This document shows, one piece after another, positions 48,421-58,185 of a DNA stretch of 64,000 bases. Every line of letters begins with the position of its first letter. Position 1 is the first letter of the stretch. Under the pieces are notes generated by a model that saw only the letters and a list, made by a program, of their open reading frames with translations, was not told where the DNA came from and made no database searches. Both the position numbers and the translations under genes were made by a program. The DNA comes from Leptospira interrogans serovar Manilae. GTDB taxonomy: Bacteria; Spirochaetota; Leptospiria; Leptospirales; Leptospiraceae. Location of the stretch: contig CAMCZP010000004.1 of NCBI GenBank assembly GCA_945887855.1, positions 25,501-89,500 of the forward strand, given 5' to 3'.

Positions 48421-49140
48421 TTAACCACGGAATTGTAATCGCCTACGAGGTTTTAATTCTATTAATTTAGCATTTGCAGTTTCAGATTCGTCTATCAAAT
48501 ACTGCACTGTTCTTGCTACATCTTCAGGTTCTAACATATAGTCCTTTCCCTGTAGTTTTTTTTCATCCAATCCCCCAAACCCTGTGGCAACACTCCCTGG
48601 ACATACTACAGAGACGCCTATTCCATATTGCTTTAAATCTTCTCTAAGTGATTCTGTAAAACCATTGACTGCAAATTTCGATGCTGAATATGCAGTTCCA
48701 GTTTTAAAACCATTCAAACCAGCAACCGATGAAATATTGATTATATATCCTGATTTAGCTTTTATCATAAAAGCTGATACATACTTACAAAATAAAAATG
48801 TCCCATATAAATTAACTTTTTGTATTTCATCAAATTCCTGGTAAGTGAATTCAGAAATCTCTTTAAAATATCCAATCCCGGCATTGTTTACCAAAATATC
48901 TATTCTGCCATACGTATCTATTGTTTTTTGAACAGCATTTTTTATATCCAATTCATTTTTAATATCTCCCACAAAAAATATAGATCGGGATCCTTGTTTG
49001 TTCAATGTTTCAGAAATGCTTTTTAATTCTGTTTCTGATCTCGAAAACAAGGAGACTATATTTTTCTTACCTGCTTCTTCCGCTATAGCTTTCCCTATAC
49101 CTTTAGACGCACCTGTTATTAGAACTACTTTCTCACTCAA
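48421..49140 (-). CDS. short-chain dehydrogenase/reductase
   Basis: This 239-residue protein is a classical SDR: TGASKGIGKAIAEEAG (cofactor site), NNAGIGYF, the Ser-Tyr-Lys catalytic residues in INISSVAGLN and AYSASKFAV, and VCPGSVATGFGG. It ends in RRRLQFRG. It resembles 3-ketoacyl-reductase-type SDRs, but the substrate is unknown. It follows the McsA/McsB-like gene by 27 bases on the same strand. Confidence 0.93.
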   Translation of the reverse strand: MSEKVVLITGASKGIGKAIAEEAGKKNIVSLFSRSETELKSISETLNKQGSRSIFFVGDIKNELDIKNAVQKTIDTYGRIDILVNNAGIGYFKEISEFTYQEFDEIQKVNLYGTFLFCKYVSAFMIKAKSGYIINISSVAGLNGFKTGTAYSASKFAVNGFTESLREDLKQYGIGVSVVCPGSVATGFGGLDEKKLQGKDYMLEPEDVARTVQYLIDESETANAKLIELKPRRRLQFRG

Positions 49141-49167
49141 TTTTATTCTCCCATTTTAAAAATAAGT

Positions 49168-49863
49168 TTAGGTTTCAGAAAAAATTTTCAAAAAAAGATT
49201 AAGAAAAGATAAAAGGTCTTTTTTTTTATAATTTTTTATAAAAATATTAAAATTATTTTTAGTATTATTTATTATATTCTTCTCAAAATTACTATTTATT
49301 TTTATTAATTTTTTAGTGCTTAATTTTGAAGAATCTAACTCAATTGATATCTTATTTCCCATACCTGAATTTGTAGGACAAGAAGCTAAAAAACCATATT
49401 CAGAATGATAGTCAAATATAGAAGTATCGTACAATATTTGAGGAAACTGATTTTTATCACAATCTATACTTTGTAAATAAAATTCCGCTCTAATATGATC
49501 TTCATCAAAAAAATGAAGTTTACCATATTGATTAAATTTCTGAATAGTAGGATTCTTCAAAAGCTCATCCATTTTTCTATAAGTTAGACTATTTTTATCT
49601 GGAGAATAAAATTGATTACGAAAATTTCTAGCAAGTCTAAATCGAATGGAGAGTTCATGTTTTTTGCAGATTTCTATCGATTCATTTAGTGAATACATTT
49701 GAGGGATTGGATTTACTAAGCAATTTAAACTAGATCGACTAAATAGATCTATTTCTCTACTTGTTAGAAATGTTGTATAACAGTTTGCACAACCTAACAA
49801 ACCAGATTGAAGGAATCTATCTACGGATGTGCCACAATGAACACAGGTAGATTGTTTTTTCAT
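49168..49863 (-). CDS. McsA zinc finger fused to N-terminal half of an McsB-like arginine kinase
   Basis: This 231-residue protein begins with a CxxC...CxxC zinc finger (Cys7, 10, 25, 28) in [19 protein letters not shown] and ANCYTTF, the pattern of the second McsA finger. It continues with McsB/guanidino-kinase signatures: [10 protein letters not shown] (about 71-80), DEDHIRAEF (120-128) and [20 protein letters not shown], where Cys162 aligns with the catalytic cysteine. The kinase's C-terminal half, including the arginine-rich nucleotide loop, is missing; the protein ends in about 40 Asn/Lys/Phe-rich residues. It overlaps the ABC ATPase gene by four bases. Kinase activity is doubtful; phosphoarginine or protein binding is possible. 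Confidence 0.78.
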   Translation of the reverse strand: MKKQSTCVHCGTSVDRFLQSGLLGCANCYTTFLTSREIDLFSRSSLNCLVNPIPQMYSLNESIEICKKHELSIRFRLARNFRNQFYSPDKNSLTYRKMDELLKNPTIQKFNQYGKLHFFDEDHIRAEFYLQSIDCDKNQFPQILYDTSIFDYHSEYGFLASCPTNSGMGNKISIELDSSKLSTKKLIKINSNFEKNIINNTKNNFNIFIKNYKKKDLLSFLNLFLKIFSET

Positions 49864-50540
49864 GCAGAAATAGGCTGGAGTATCCCTGAAATTATTTTAT
49901 TTCTCTTTGTAGCAAAAGATGCCAACTCCATATCATGAGTGACTAAAATCATAGAGAATTTAAACTCTTTTTGGAGTTCAAGAATCAATGCCATTAAATT
50001 TCTAGAATTTTCTCGATCTAGATTTCCTGTAGGCTCATCTGCCAAAATAAGCTGTTTCCTGGAAACCAATGCTCTAGCTACTCCAACACGAGCACTTTCT
50101 CCCCCAGACAACTGAGAGGGGAAGCTTTCCATTCTTTCACCCAAACCAACTAGGGATAAGATTTCAGCAGCGCTTTTTTTTGCCTTTGTAGGGCTTATCC
50201 CTACAATTAAGAGAGGTATCATTACATTCTCTATAGCTGTAAAATCAGGAAGTAGCAAATGGTGCTGGAAGATAAGTGAAATCTTTTGTGCCCGAAACTT
50301 TTCTTTTTCGGATGAAGAAATATTTGCAAGATCTACCCCACAAACATCAACTTTTCCAGAGTCAAAATCATCTAAAGCACCTATTATGTTTAATAATGTA
50401 GATTTTCCTACTCCGGAAGCTCCTTCTACTGAGACTATCTCCTCAGAATTCACTTCTAAGTTTAAACTTGAGAGAATTGGGATTCCTTTATCAGAGATAA
50501 AATAGGATTTTTTTAGGTTTTGAATTGAGACAACTGCCAT
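49860..50540 (-). CDS. ABC transporter ATPase, LolD/MacB type
   Basis: This 226-residue ATPase has [18 protein letters not shown] (Walker A), [20 protein letters not shown] (Q-loop region typical of LolD/MacB/FtsE-type), [15 protein letters not shown] (signature) and [12 protein letters not shown] (Walker B). LolD pairs with LolC/LolE to release outer-membrane lipoproteins, a plausible job here, but no permease gene is adjacent. The downstream McsA/McsB-like gene overlaps by four bases. Confidence 0.9.
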   Translation of the reverse strand: MAVVSIQNLKKSYFISDKGIPILSSLNLEVNSEEIVSVEGASGVGKSTLLNIIGALDDFDSGKVDVCGVDLANISSSEKEKFRAQKISLIFQHHLLLPDFTAIENVMIPLLIVGISPTKAKKSAAEILSLVGLGERMESFPSQLSGGESARVGVARALVSRKQLILADEPTGNLDRENSRNLMALILELQKEFKFSMILVTHDMELASFATKRNKIISGILQPISA

Positions 50541-50694
50541 ACCTTGGTTATAACCCTGAAATAGGGAGAGAGAAGAGCAACTATAAAAGATTTTTTAGGA
50601 TATTTTTAATGGAATTTCTTATAAGTTATTGATATTTTTATGCAAAATCTTTTACTATATATTAAAAATCAGTTGCCATCAAAATTGAGGTTCA

Positions 50695-51630
50695 ATGGTT
50701 ATGTCGTCCACGGACAAATATTATTTTTTTAAATTATCTGCAAGGGATATCCCCTCCAGAACTCATATACTAATTTGCATGACTATACATGAGCCAATAT
50801 TCAAAATTGATAGGTTTGATTTAATTGTATCTCAAAATTCTGAAACATCCTCTCTTGGTGTGAATGATTCCTATAGAGATTGTATGAACAAAATTCAAAA
50901 ATTGACCCTAAGCGGTCAGTTTTCCCAGAGTTCCACTATCAGTTTAACTAATGCCTATAACAACCAATTTTCAAATGATAGTTTCATGGAAGAGTTCTCA
51001 CACTATATTGAGAACAGAGAGACAAATAAACTCAAAACACTTTTTGAACAAAGCGTCCACAAAGTACTTGGAAGGGCAGAATACGATTATTTCTGCTTTA
51101 TCGACAATGTGACCCAAGAAGAATTAGATGGTACTGCTGTAACATCTATAACCGAAGATACAAAAAAATCACCTTATCCATCTATTCCTGATGGAGCTAG
51201 TATTTTAAATTATCAATTTGTTCTCTCTCCAGTGGGAGGAACCATAGCAACTGATCTACGGATTGGTGATAAAATTTTAGTTAAAATTAATAAAGACACT
51301 CCAGCAGGATCAAGTGCTCTCAACTCTATGAAGCTATTAACTGAAAATGGACAAATTCTACCATGTCCTGCAGAAATTGTAGATATCATTAGAAAAGAAA
51401 AAAATGCCATCCTCTTCATCTCTAAGATAAATGAAGAACTATTTGGTTTGTACACTGAAGAAGAGTCCGGCGTAAAGGTTAAGATGGCTGAACTCTCTAC
51501 TGTCGAGAAAGAAGATAAAATCATCAGAGACAAAGCAAGTAAAAAATCAGAAACTAGTCTTCTAATCCCTGGGATTGCAGCAGTAGTAGTTTTGGGAATT
51601 ATTTGGGTGATTGTTTACTACCTTTTATAA
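50695..51630 (+). CDS. tail-anchored membrane protein, unknown function
   Basis: This 311-residue protein has no signal peptide; a single hydrophobic helix at the very end (LLIPGIAAVVVLGIIWVIVY) would anchor it with the bulk in the cytoplasm. The region LSPVGGTIATDLRIGDKILVK may be a small beta domain. GAGG stands before the ATG. Its stop overlaps the next gene's ATG (TAATG), so the two are coupled. I recognise no family. Confidence 0.78.
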   Translation: MVMSSTDKYYFFKLSARDIPSRTHILICMTIHEPIFKIDRFDLIVSQNSETSSLGVNDSYRDCMNKIQKLTLSGQFSQSSTISLTNAYNNQFSNDSFMEEFSHYIENRETNKLKTLFEQSVHKVLGRAEYDYFCFIDNVTQEELDGTAVTSITEDTKKSPYPSIPDGASILNYQFVLSPVGGTIATDLRIGDKILVKINKDTPAGSSALNSMKLLTENGQILPCPAEIVDIIRKEKNAILFISKINEELFGLYTEEESGVKVKMAELSTVEKEDKIIRDKASKKSETSLLIPGIAAVVVLGIIWVIVYYLL

Positions 51631-52754
51631 TGAAAAGAAAGCTTTTACTGTTTCTCCCTATTCTTACTTTTTTTTATTTCCTAGAAGCATTCTTTGTAAC
51701 TATTAAATTTGTATATGAATCTCCAAGCTCTAACTCTGGATTTGAAGAGCAATTAGAGCAAGATTTAGAACTTCATCAAACCCAAGAAATCAGTCCTGAA
51801 ATTAATTTTGGAGAAGGCCTTTTCTTTAAAGTAACAAAGATAAGCACTATTTTAAATCTCTTAGATGAAAAGGAAATCCCAACTGACGGACAGCTTGATA
51901 AAACAATAGATAAACTTGAGAGGTCTCTGCTCTCCACTAAGATTTCGGGATTCTTTTGGTTATTTATTGGTTTCCTTTGCTTTTCTACTTTTTTATCTAT
52001 ATGGACTAACGCTTGGTTTGCTCCTTTTACAGGCAGGGTACTCTTTTTTCTTTCTTTTTTGATTGGTTTTCAAAACTTTACGTTATCTGTACCACATATG
52101 ATACATATTCCACTTTATGGGTTTATAGCCTTCTGTTTTCATATTTGTTTTATGATTTTACTCGTTTGGGGCTTTCGAAGTTTAGGAAAATCTGCAGAAA
52201 TTGAAAAGATGAATTTTTATAATCTATATATAGCATCTCAAAATAATGAAGAAAGTAATACAGGTAAATTATTCTTACCCTCAAAGAGATCATCTCCTCC
52301 CAAGTATTCTAATAAACTTTTAAACTGGATAATTGACTCTATTCCTGTCCAAATAATCCTTTTTTTTACTACAAACCAGATTGTAAGGCATTTTATAATA
52401 ATTATACTCACCGGAATTGCTATGGGTAATATTATCTATATCCCACTATTTTCTCTTCAGAAACATTACTCTTCCCAATTTGGGTTTTTATTGTTTGTTT
52501 CAATTTTACTTATGTGTGCATTTTATATTAAAAATTATTACACTTTTATTAAAGAGGAAGATAACACTAAACCCCTTATGGGTATACTGATCGGTACTGC
52601 TTTCTTGCAATTTAGATTTTTAAGAAATGTTCTCTATTTTTTATTATCAAGCGCGGGTGTTATTTTCTTTATAGTAGCTATTTTTCTATTACTAACTCTA
52701 AATACTGTAATACTTAAAAACTTCGATTTGATTGACAAGACCTTAAATCTTTAA
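51630..52754 (+). CDS. polytopic membrane protein, unknown function
   Basis: This 374-residue protein starts with ATG at 51630, overlapping the preceding stop. It has an N-terminal membrane segment, a periplasmic or loop region (about residues 25-100), and about eight further hydrophobic helices. I recognise no family; coupling with the tail-anchored protein suggests that they work together. It converges with coaB. Confidence 0.75.
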   Translation: MKRKLLLFLPILTFFYFLEAFFVTIKFVYESPSSNSGFEEQLEQDLELHQTQEISPEINFGEGLFFKVTKISTILNLLDEKEIPTDGQLDKTIDKLERSLLSTKISGFFWLFIGFLCFSTFLSIWTNAWFAPFTGRVLFFLSFLIGFQNFTLSVPHMIHIPLYGFIAFCFHICFMILLVWGFRSLGKSAEIEKMNFYNLYIASQNNEESNTGKLFLPSKRSSPPKYSNKLLNWIIDSIPVQIILFFTTNQIVRHFIIIILTGIAMGNIIYIPLFSLQKHYSSQFGFLLFVSILLMCAFYIKNYYTFIKEEDNTKPLMGILIGTAFLQFRFLRNVLYFLLSSAGVIFFIVAIFLLLTLNTVILKNFDLIDKTLNL

Positions 52755-52761
52755 ATTCTTT

Positions 52762-53421
52762 TTAAGAATTAAATTTATTTTTTAAATATAATACTATTTC
52801 TTTAGCTAAAACTTCTTTGGATAAACTTTCGAAATGAGCTTCTAGTCCATTTGAGGAAAATATTTTTACAGAAGACTCTTTATCTCCAAAACCAATATTT
52901 CTTCCTACTGTATTACCAATAATATAATCTAATTTTTTATTAGATATTTTTTTCATTGCATTACTTTCCAAATCATTTGTTTCTGCAGCAAATCCAACTC
53001 TATGGACTCCGCTTATTTTTTTCTCTTCTATAATTTGAGAAATGGTGTGTAAGATATCAGGATTATTACTTAATTTTATTAAATATTCCTGATCAGTTTT
53101 TTTGATTTTAGTTTCAGAGTATTCTTGTGGTTTAAAATCTGCTGGTGCTGCAGCCATTACTATCAATGTATCTTGGCTTATCTCATCTAGAATTGCATTT
53201 AGCATATCAATAGTAGTTTCTACGCTTTTCCTTCTACCTTGAAAATTCGCATATTTTTCCAAGACATTCCCATAGATATAAACTGTATCCTCGATCCAAT
53301 TGGAAATATTTTCTGCTAAATGAAACCCCATTTTTCCTGAAGAAGCATTTGAAATGTAACGCACAGGATCAATCCATTCCCTTGTGCCACCAGAAGTTAC
53401 TATAGCTTTTTTAAATTTCAC
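52762..53421 (-). CDS. coaB: phosphopantothenate-cysteine ligase (stand-alone CoaB)
   Basis: This 219-residue protein corresponds to the C-terminal half of the usual bifunctional Coa[23 protein letters not shown] is the nucleotide-binding start and [11 protein letters not shown] the typical catalytic region. It couples 4'-phosphopantothenate to cysteine in coenzyme A synthesis. It overlaps coaC by four bases, so the two activities are encoded as separate but coupled proteins. Confidence 0.92.
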   Translation of the reverse strand: MKFKKAIVTSGGTREWIDPVRYISNASSGKMGFHLAENISNWIEDTVYIYGNVLEKYANFQGRRKSVETTIDMLNAILDEISQDTLIVMAAAPADFKPQEYSETKIKKTDQEYLIKLSNNPDILHTISQIIEEKKISGVHRVGFAAETNDLESNAMKKISNKKLDYIIGNTVGRNIGFGDKESSVKIFSSNGLEAHFESLSKEVLAKEIVLYLKNKFNS

Positions 53422-53966
53422 TTTTTTAGATTTGTTAGATAGATTTCAATCAGTCTATTTTCAATGAATTGTATATCGGCTAACTTTCCCTGACCTTCAT
53501 CCCCACAAACTACCACTCCTGAAGATGGTTCTAAGATCTCAACTCCATCTTCATGTAGTTGCTTTAAATTTCTCTGCACTGGTTTACTCATATACATACC
53601 AGGGTTCATGGCAGGTGCAATAACTACTGGGCATTGTATCGCTAAATATGTTGATGTAACTAAATCATCTGATATGCCTGCTGCCATTTTACCAATTATA
53701 TTAGCAGTTGCTGGGATTACAGCAAATACAGATGCAATTCTTTTCACTTCTATATGTGCCATATATGATTCATATTCATCAACTAATACAGGCATTTCTG
53801 TAAGAGCTTCAAATGTAGCCTTGCCTATAAAATGCAGGGAATTTTTAGTCATTATTACTGAAACTGGATAGCCTAATTTTTTTAAATTTCTTACCAACTC
53901 ACAAGTTTTATATGCTGCAATACTCCCAGTGACTGCAATGACTATAGAACCTTTAGGCTCAATCAT
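53418..53966 (-). CDS. coaC: phosphopantothenoylcysteine decarboxylase (stand-alone CoaC)
   Basis: This 182-residue flavoprotein corresponds to the N-terminal half of CoaBC. Landmarks are [17 protein letters not shown], the active-site histidine in YMAHIEV, the substrate-binding [15 protein letters not shown] and the [11 protein letters not shown] clamp. It decarboxylates phosphopantothenoylcysteine in coenzyme A synthesis. It overlaps the upstream CorC gene by eight bases and coaB by four. Confidence 0.93.
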   Translation of the reverse strand: MIEPKGSIVIAVTGSIAAYKTCELVRNLKKLGYPVSVIMTKNSLHFIGKATFEALTEMPVLVDEYESYMAHIEVKRIASVFAVIPATANIIGKMAAGISDDLVTSTYLAIQCPVVIAPAMNPGMYMSKPVQRNLKQLHEDGVEILEPSSGVVVCGDEGQGKLADIQFIENRLIEIYLTNLKK

Positions 53967-55296
53967 AGTCTTCTTTAGTGGAGATGATTTCTACTGGAGT
54001 ATGGTCATATCGAATATTTATTATTTTATTACCTTCCATCTTTGAAACTGTGAGTGTTCCTTTTTTTATCTTTATAAAACTTCCCTCAGTTGGAACGTCT
54101 TGGTGCATTTCAAAAAAGTATCCTGCTATCGTACGAATATTTTTATCTTCTTCTAAATCTTCTGATGTGATCACATCTTTAAGTTCGTCGAGCTCTCTTT
54201 CTCCTTCAATTGTGTATGACTCTTCTGCACCCACATGTTCAGGAGGCTCTTCATCTGTTTCATCTCTAATTTGGCCAAAAACTTCTTCCACAATATCTTC
54301 CATTGTTAATAGGCCTTCAACCCCTCCGTACTCATCAATTACAATAGCCATGTGCTGCTTAGCTATCCTTAGCTTTTGCATAACTTTTTCTATTGATAAA
54401 GATTGATAAATAAAAATAGGACTCTGCATAATCGATTTTACTGTTTCATTTTTATTTCGAGTAGGATTTGAAAGCCATTCTATCAATGCTTGAACATGAA
54501 CTACACCTGTAATCTTATCCATAGATTTATCATACACAGGATATCTAGAAAATCTATGTTCAGCGACTACACCCAAAATATCCTTTACTTTTGCATCTTC
54601 AGCAATGCCTATGATGTTAAGTCGATGAGTCATAACTTCTTTTGCTTCATGGTCTGAAAACTCAAATGTATTTTGGATAATCCTTAATTCTTCTTTATCT
54701 ATTTCACCACGCTTATTCTGCTCTTCTAGTATAATCATAAGTTCCTCAGCAGTATGAACAAACTTATGGCTTGAGTCAGGGATTTTTAAAAAAGATAGAA
54801 CAAGGTTTGTAACACGATTTAAAAGGTATGTAACAGGATAGAAGAAGTAATAAAAAAACATCAATGGGATTGCGGAATAAATAGAAACAGTCTCATAGCT
54901 TACAATTGATATTGATTTAGGTATAAGCTCACCAAGTGTGATATGTAAAAATGTAATTATACCAAATGCAATCATAATAGATACACCGTGAATATTGAAA
55001 GTATCATCAATCGGGAGGTTTAAAAAATAAAATGCATTTTCAATACTCTTAGCTACAAATTTTTCTCCTAACCAACCCAACAATAAGCTAGCAATTGTAA
55101 TACCAACTTGGCATACAGAAAGCATGTCATTTAGCTGAGTAGCTACTCTTTTGGTTAGTGTGGCAAATGGTCTTCCCTCTTTGATTAGCTCATCAATTCT
55201 TGAGGGACGAAGGGATACTATAGCAAACTCTGCCCCTACAAAAAAACCATTTATTAGAATTAGGAGTACAATAATTAGTAATTCAACAAATGCCAT
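53959..55296 (-). CDS. CNNM/CorC-family membrane protein with DUF21, CBS pair and CorC domain
   Basis: This 445-residue protein has an N-terminal DUF21 region (about residues 1-195, with [21 protein letters not shown]), two CBS domains (about 215-340, with [11 protein letters not shown] and [20 protein letters not shown]) and a C-terminal CorC/HlyC domain. The family is linked to magnesium or other divalent cation export; older annotations call it hemolysin C-like. Its stop overlaps coaC by eight bases and its start shares one base with the preceding TraB-like gene. Confidence 0.93.
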   Translation of the reverse strand: MAFVELLIIVLLILINGFFVGAEFAIVSLRPSRIDELIKEGRPFATLTKRVATQLNDMLSVCQVGITIASLLLGWLGEKFVAKSIENAFYFLNLPIDDTFNIHGVSIMIAFGIITFLHITLGELIPKSISIVSYETVSIYSAIPLMFFYYFFYPVTYLLNRVTNLVLSFLKIPDSSHKFVHTAEELMIILEEQNKRGEIDKEELRIIQNTFEFSDHEAKEVMTHRLNIIGIAEDAKVKDILGVVAEHRFSRYPVYDKSMDKITGVVHVQALIEWLSNPTRNKNETVKSIMQSPIFIYQSLSIEKVMQKLRIAKQHMAIVIDEYGGVEGLLTMEDIVEEVFGQIRDETDEEPPEHVGAEESYTIEGERELDELKDVITSEDLEEDKNIRTIAGYFFEMHQDVPTEGSFIKIKKGTLTVSKMEGNKIINIRYDHTPVEIISTKEDYD

Positions 55297-56210
55297 TAAT
55301 TGCTATTCAAACTCCAAGCATCTACCCATTCTATAGAGTTAACTTCAAAATCATGTTCATTTTTTAAGGTTTCAACAAAGTGAGGGATGTGAGCAGCTCC
55401 ATAAAGCAAACCCAATTCAGCTGGGTTTGTAGATCGTAGCTTTTCTTTCAAATACCCAAGCGCTACTTTGTTTCGTTCTACTATAATTGCTTCTCTGGGA
55501 ATTTTCATTTCTTCGTTGAAACATAGATCTTTAGCTGATTTAACCAAGTAAACTGCCATTTTTCTTTTGTACCATCTAAGGAGTTTATTTTGGTCAGGAT
55601 CATATTTCAATGTTTCTCTACTTTCATTATCCTGTTCAAAGATATTCTTATTGTCTAGCGATAAATTACGAGAAAGGTCTTCCAAACTTAAGTTTGTTTT
55701 CTGTAATATTTCAGTGAACTGGTTCAGATTTACATCTGCATTGATCCAATTTGATTCTGGTCTAAGATAGTCAGCTTGTTCTACAAATTTAAAACTTATG
55801 GCTATCTGGTTTTGAAGGTTTGTAAAGGTCTTAACATCCTGTTTCGTTTTTTCTGGTTCATTTTTTACCCCATACGGGATATTGATTGATTTTGAGGATT
55901 TTGTCATTCGAATCCCCTCATAAAAGAGGAAATCTAAATCACGAATGATTTTTTTTAATTCCTGGTAGTATCCGAGGTCTCCCACATGGATAACACCTAT
56001 GATCTTAACACGGATGGACGAGTCTCTATTTGACAATGTATATATAGGGGTTTGCAAAGCAGTATCTGTCAACCGGAGAAATTCTAATTTAGAGGAAGAT
56101 TCTTGGGAATAAGTGGGGTTGAGTAAAAATAAAAATCCTAATAGTACTAAATTACATTTAGCACTATTTAATATTGCTAGGTATAAGAATGATATAAATT
56201 TTGATTTCAT
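55296..56210 (-). CDS. TraB/GumN-like exported protein
   Basis: This 304-residue protein has a signal-like hydrophobic N-terminus ending near TYSQ. VKIIGVIHVGDLGYYQELK, FLFYEGIR, VERNKVALGYLK and LLYGAAHIPHF fit the paired GxxH motifs and ERN element of the TraB/TIKI/GumN family, some members of which are metalloproteases. The two conserved histidines are present. The substrate is unknown. It heads a unit with CorC, coaC and coaB. Confidence 0.75.
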   Translation of the reverse strand: MKSKFISFLYLAILNSAKCNLVLLGFLFLLNPTYSQESSSKLEFLRLTDTALQTPIYTLSNRDSSIRVKIIGVIHVGDLGYYQELKKIIRDLDFLFYEGIRMTKSSKSINIPYGVKNEPEKTKQDVKTFTNLQNQIAISFKFVEQADYLRPESNWINADVNLNQFTEILQKTNLSLEDLSRNLSLDNKNIFEQDNESRETLKYDPDQNKLLRWYKRKMAVYLVKSAKDLCFNEEMKIPREAIIVERNKVALGYLKEKLRSTNPAELGLLYGAAHIPHFVETLKNEHDFEVNSIEWVDAWSLNSN

Positions 56211-56503
56211 AGTTAAAAGTATGTAGTACTTTATTATCGAACCAATAGGTAATGATAAGGATTTATCTATTTTATTTTTTCCTCAATTAATTTTTAAAAG
56301 TAAGAATAAAATCTCTATTAAAAGGATATCTTGGATTCAAAAATTGTCTATACATATTTCTAAATATGTAAGTTAATCCATTCTACTAAGTATAATAGAT
56401 TTGGTTTTCTAAAATTGATGGCTATTTTAATTAAAAACCACTTTTAAGTATTTCCTGTGAATTATGTCAATTACTCATTGATTGGCTTCCATACACTACT
56501 CAT
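56211..56503. promoter_or_regulatory. 293-base intergenic region with a 20-bp perfect palindrome
   Basis: No gene is visible. TACATATTT (56351-56359), CT, AAATATGTA (56362-56370) forms a perfect palindrome about 140 bases upstream of the TraB-like gene on the minus strand. It could be an operator for that unit or part of the end of the methyltransferase transcript; the sequence alone does not decide. Confidence 0.3.
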
Positions 56504-57181
56504 CTATTTTGCTCGAATGATGTATTGGTATTTTAGTAAAGATTCATTTACTTCAATAGATGAAAAACCAGATCTTTCTAGCTCAAGTTTTACATCCGCA
56601 GCACTTATTTTATGATCTTCTGGTGGACCCACTGGGATTTTTTTCTTAATAAAATCAATCAGTATAAGTTCTCCATCTTTTTTTAATCCACTACGAACCA
56701 TTTTCATATATGGGACTCTATCCTCAATATGGTGGTACACATTGACCATAAGCACTTTATCTACTTCTTCTGGCTTTAAAGTAGGATTATCAAATTGGAT
56801 TTTTCTTGTTACAATGCTTCCTGGTTTTACTGGTTCGGTTTGTAATCTTTTATTGATATGAGCAAGAAATTCATCATTTACATCTGCAGAAATAACATTT
56901 GCTCCCTTCAATGCTAATTTAAAGGAAAAATAACCACTGCCTGATCCAATATCTAGTATTCTAGTTCCCTCTAGAGGGCCAATAAATCCCAATACTTTCG
57001 CTGGTTCTTGATAACTATCTCTTTCTTCTGATTCAAAGCTTTTTATTAGCTCAGAAGTAGTCTTCTTATGCATAAATTTATTTGATTTTCCATGATGGCG
57101 GTGATGGTGGTGCATACAATTCAGGAAAATGGTTAGAATAAGGAGGATACAGAATTTATTTGATAAATTTTTTTTTCTCAT
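56504..57181 (-). CDS. class I SAM-dependent methyltransferase predicted to be a lipoprotein
   Basis: This 225-residue protein has a signal peptide with lipobox IFLNC (about Cys21), followed by the His-rich stretch MHHHHRHHGK. After that comes a normal class I methyltransferase fold: TRILDIGSGSGYFSFKLA (SAM motif I), VISADVNDEFL (motif II acid) and a post-motif segment, LMVNVYHHIED. Export would separate it from cytoplasmic SAM, so either the enzyme works outside with another ligand or the signal is not used. The His cluster suggests metal binding. Confidence 0.82.
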   Translation of the reverse strand: MRKKNLSNKFCILLILTIFLNCMHHHHRHHGKSNKFMHKKTTSELIKSFESEERDSYQEPAKVLGFIGPLEGTRILDIGSGSGYFSFKLALKGANVISADVNDEFLAHINKRLQTEPVKPGSIVTRKIQFDNPTLKPEEVDKVLMVNVYHHIEDRVPYMKMVRSGLKKDGELILIDFIKKKIPVGPPEDHKISAADVKLELERSGFSSIEVNESLLKYQYIIRAK

Positions 57182-57250
57182 TTTTCTTAAGAAAACTATA
57201 TTTTACATAAATAGCAATTACATATTTATAAAAATTTTTAATTTGAAGAT

Positions 57251-57544
57251 TCAGTTATTATTCTTTTTCTGAATTGTGTATAAATTTTCTTTCCTATTAT
57301 CCAATGTATTACCATTTTTATGTTTAACAGTTATATTTTTATCATGAATTTTTAGAACTGATCTGTGCATGTAAACTTTAGTACCTGTTAACTCACCAGA
57401 TTCTTTAGATAGTTTTGATCTCATTGCATACTGCTTAGTATGATCTACATTTTCATTAATATACCACTTAAATTTTGAAAGCTCTTCAAAATCATCATCA
57501 TCAACAATAGCAATTTTAGCTCTGGACAGTTTGATTTCTTTCAT
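57251..57544 (-). CDS. HNH-like protein
   Basis: This 97-residue protein matches the short HNH group found in phages and mobile elements: IKLSRAKIAIVDDDDFEELS, KFKWYINENVD, then MHRSVLK and VKHKNGNTLDNRKENLYTI. The usual motif is 'VDHxNGNxLDNRxxNL'; here the Asp before the histidine is Lys, so nuclease activity is uncertain. It overlaps the LptE-like gene by four bases, odd company for a mobile nuclease family. Confidence 0.75.
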   Translation of the reverse strand: MKEIKLSRAKIAIVDDDDFEELSKFKWYINENVDHTKQYAMRSKLSKESGELTGTKVYMHRSVLKIHDKNITVKHKNGNTLDNRKENLYTIQKKNNN

Positions 57545-58113
57545 ATCTTCTTTTTTTCAGGATAGTATTTTTGGCGTATAAAATAGTACCAGGCATTTTC
57601 TATTTCATCAGATATTCGGATAGCCAATGTATTCATTAGCCTTAGTTGTGCCTGTTCTTCTGACTCTCTGTATCCAATTTGGTCAGAAAAATAAGCCCTC
57701 ACCATAATTTCATCTCTTTCCAAAGGGACTCTTTCTCCACCCTGTTCTTGCAATTCAAGTTTAACAAGAACTGCAATTTCTGAACTGAGTTGTTGGTTAC
57801 CTAAGTCCAATAAATTTCCTATTCTTTGGTAATGGTTAATACTCCCATAGAGCTTAAAATAAGACTGAGATTTTTCCCTAGTTTGCAAAAATCTTCCTCT
57901 TCTATCAATTTCTGACTTTAATGCCTGAGTTAGCATCACATGCAAACCGGGTCCGTAGGAATTGTTTTGGATATTTTGCACATATAGAACCCTTAAATTA
58001 TCACTTACTGGAACACCATTTACTTTGGGCGGATTACCTGGTTCCTTAAAGAAAATTGCACAATGCGAAAAGAAAAGAATCAAAAAGATTCTCAGCCAAG
58101 TATCTACTCTCAT
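57541..58113 (-). CDS. lptE: LptE-like LPS-assembly lipoprotein
   Basis: This 190-residue protein has a signal peptide with lipobox FFSHC (Cys18). The following LRVLYVQNIQNNSYGPGLHV, then LTQALKSEIDRRGRFLQ and YFKLYGSINHYQRIG fit the LptE fold (first strand, helix, then GxI-type strand). LptE plugs the LptD barrel in the outer membrane for LPS export. lptD is not in the window. The assignment rests on pattern and size, as LptE sequences diverge strongly. Confidence 0.7.
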   Translation of the reverse strand: MRVDTWLRIFLILFFSHCAIFFKEPGNPPKVNGVPVSDNLRVLYVQNIQNNSYGPGLHVMLTQALKSEIDRRGRFLQTREKSQSYFKLYGSINHYQRIGNLLDLGNQQLSSEIAVLVKLELQEQGGERVPLERDEIMVRAYFSDQIGYRESEEQAQLRLMNTLAIRISDEIENAWYYFIRQKYYPEKKKI

Positions 58114-58185
58114 GTCTCCATTGATTTTTTTTAATTCTATGAATCTATCAGAATTCTAAAGTCAAATAAAGTAAGATATTCTGTC

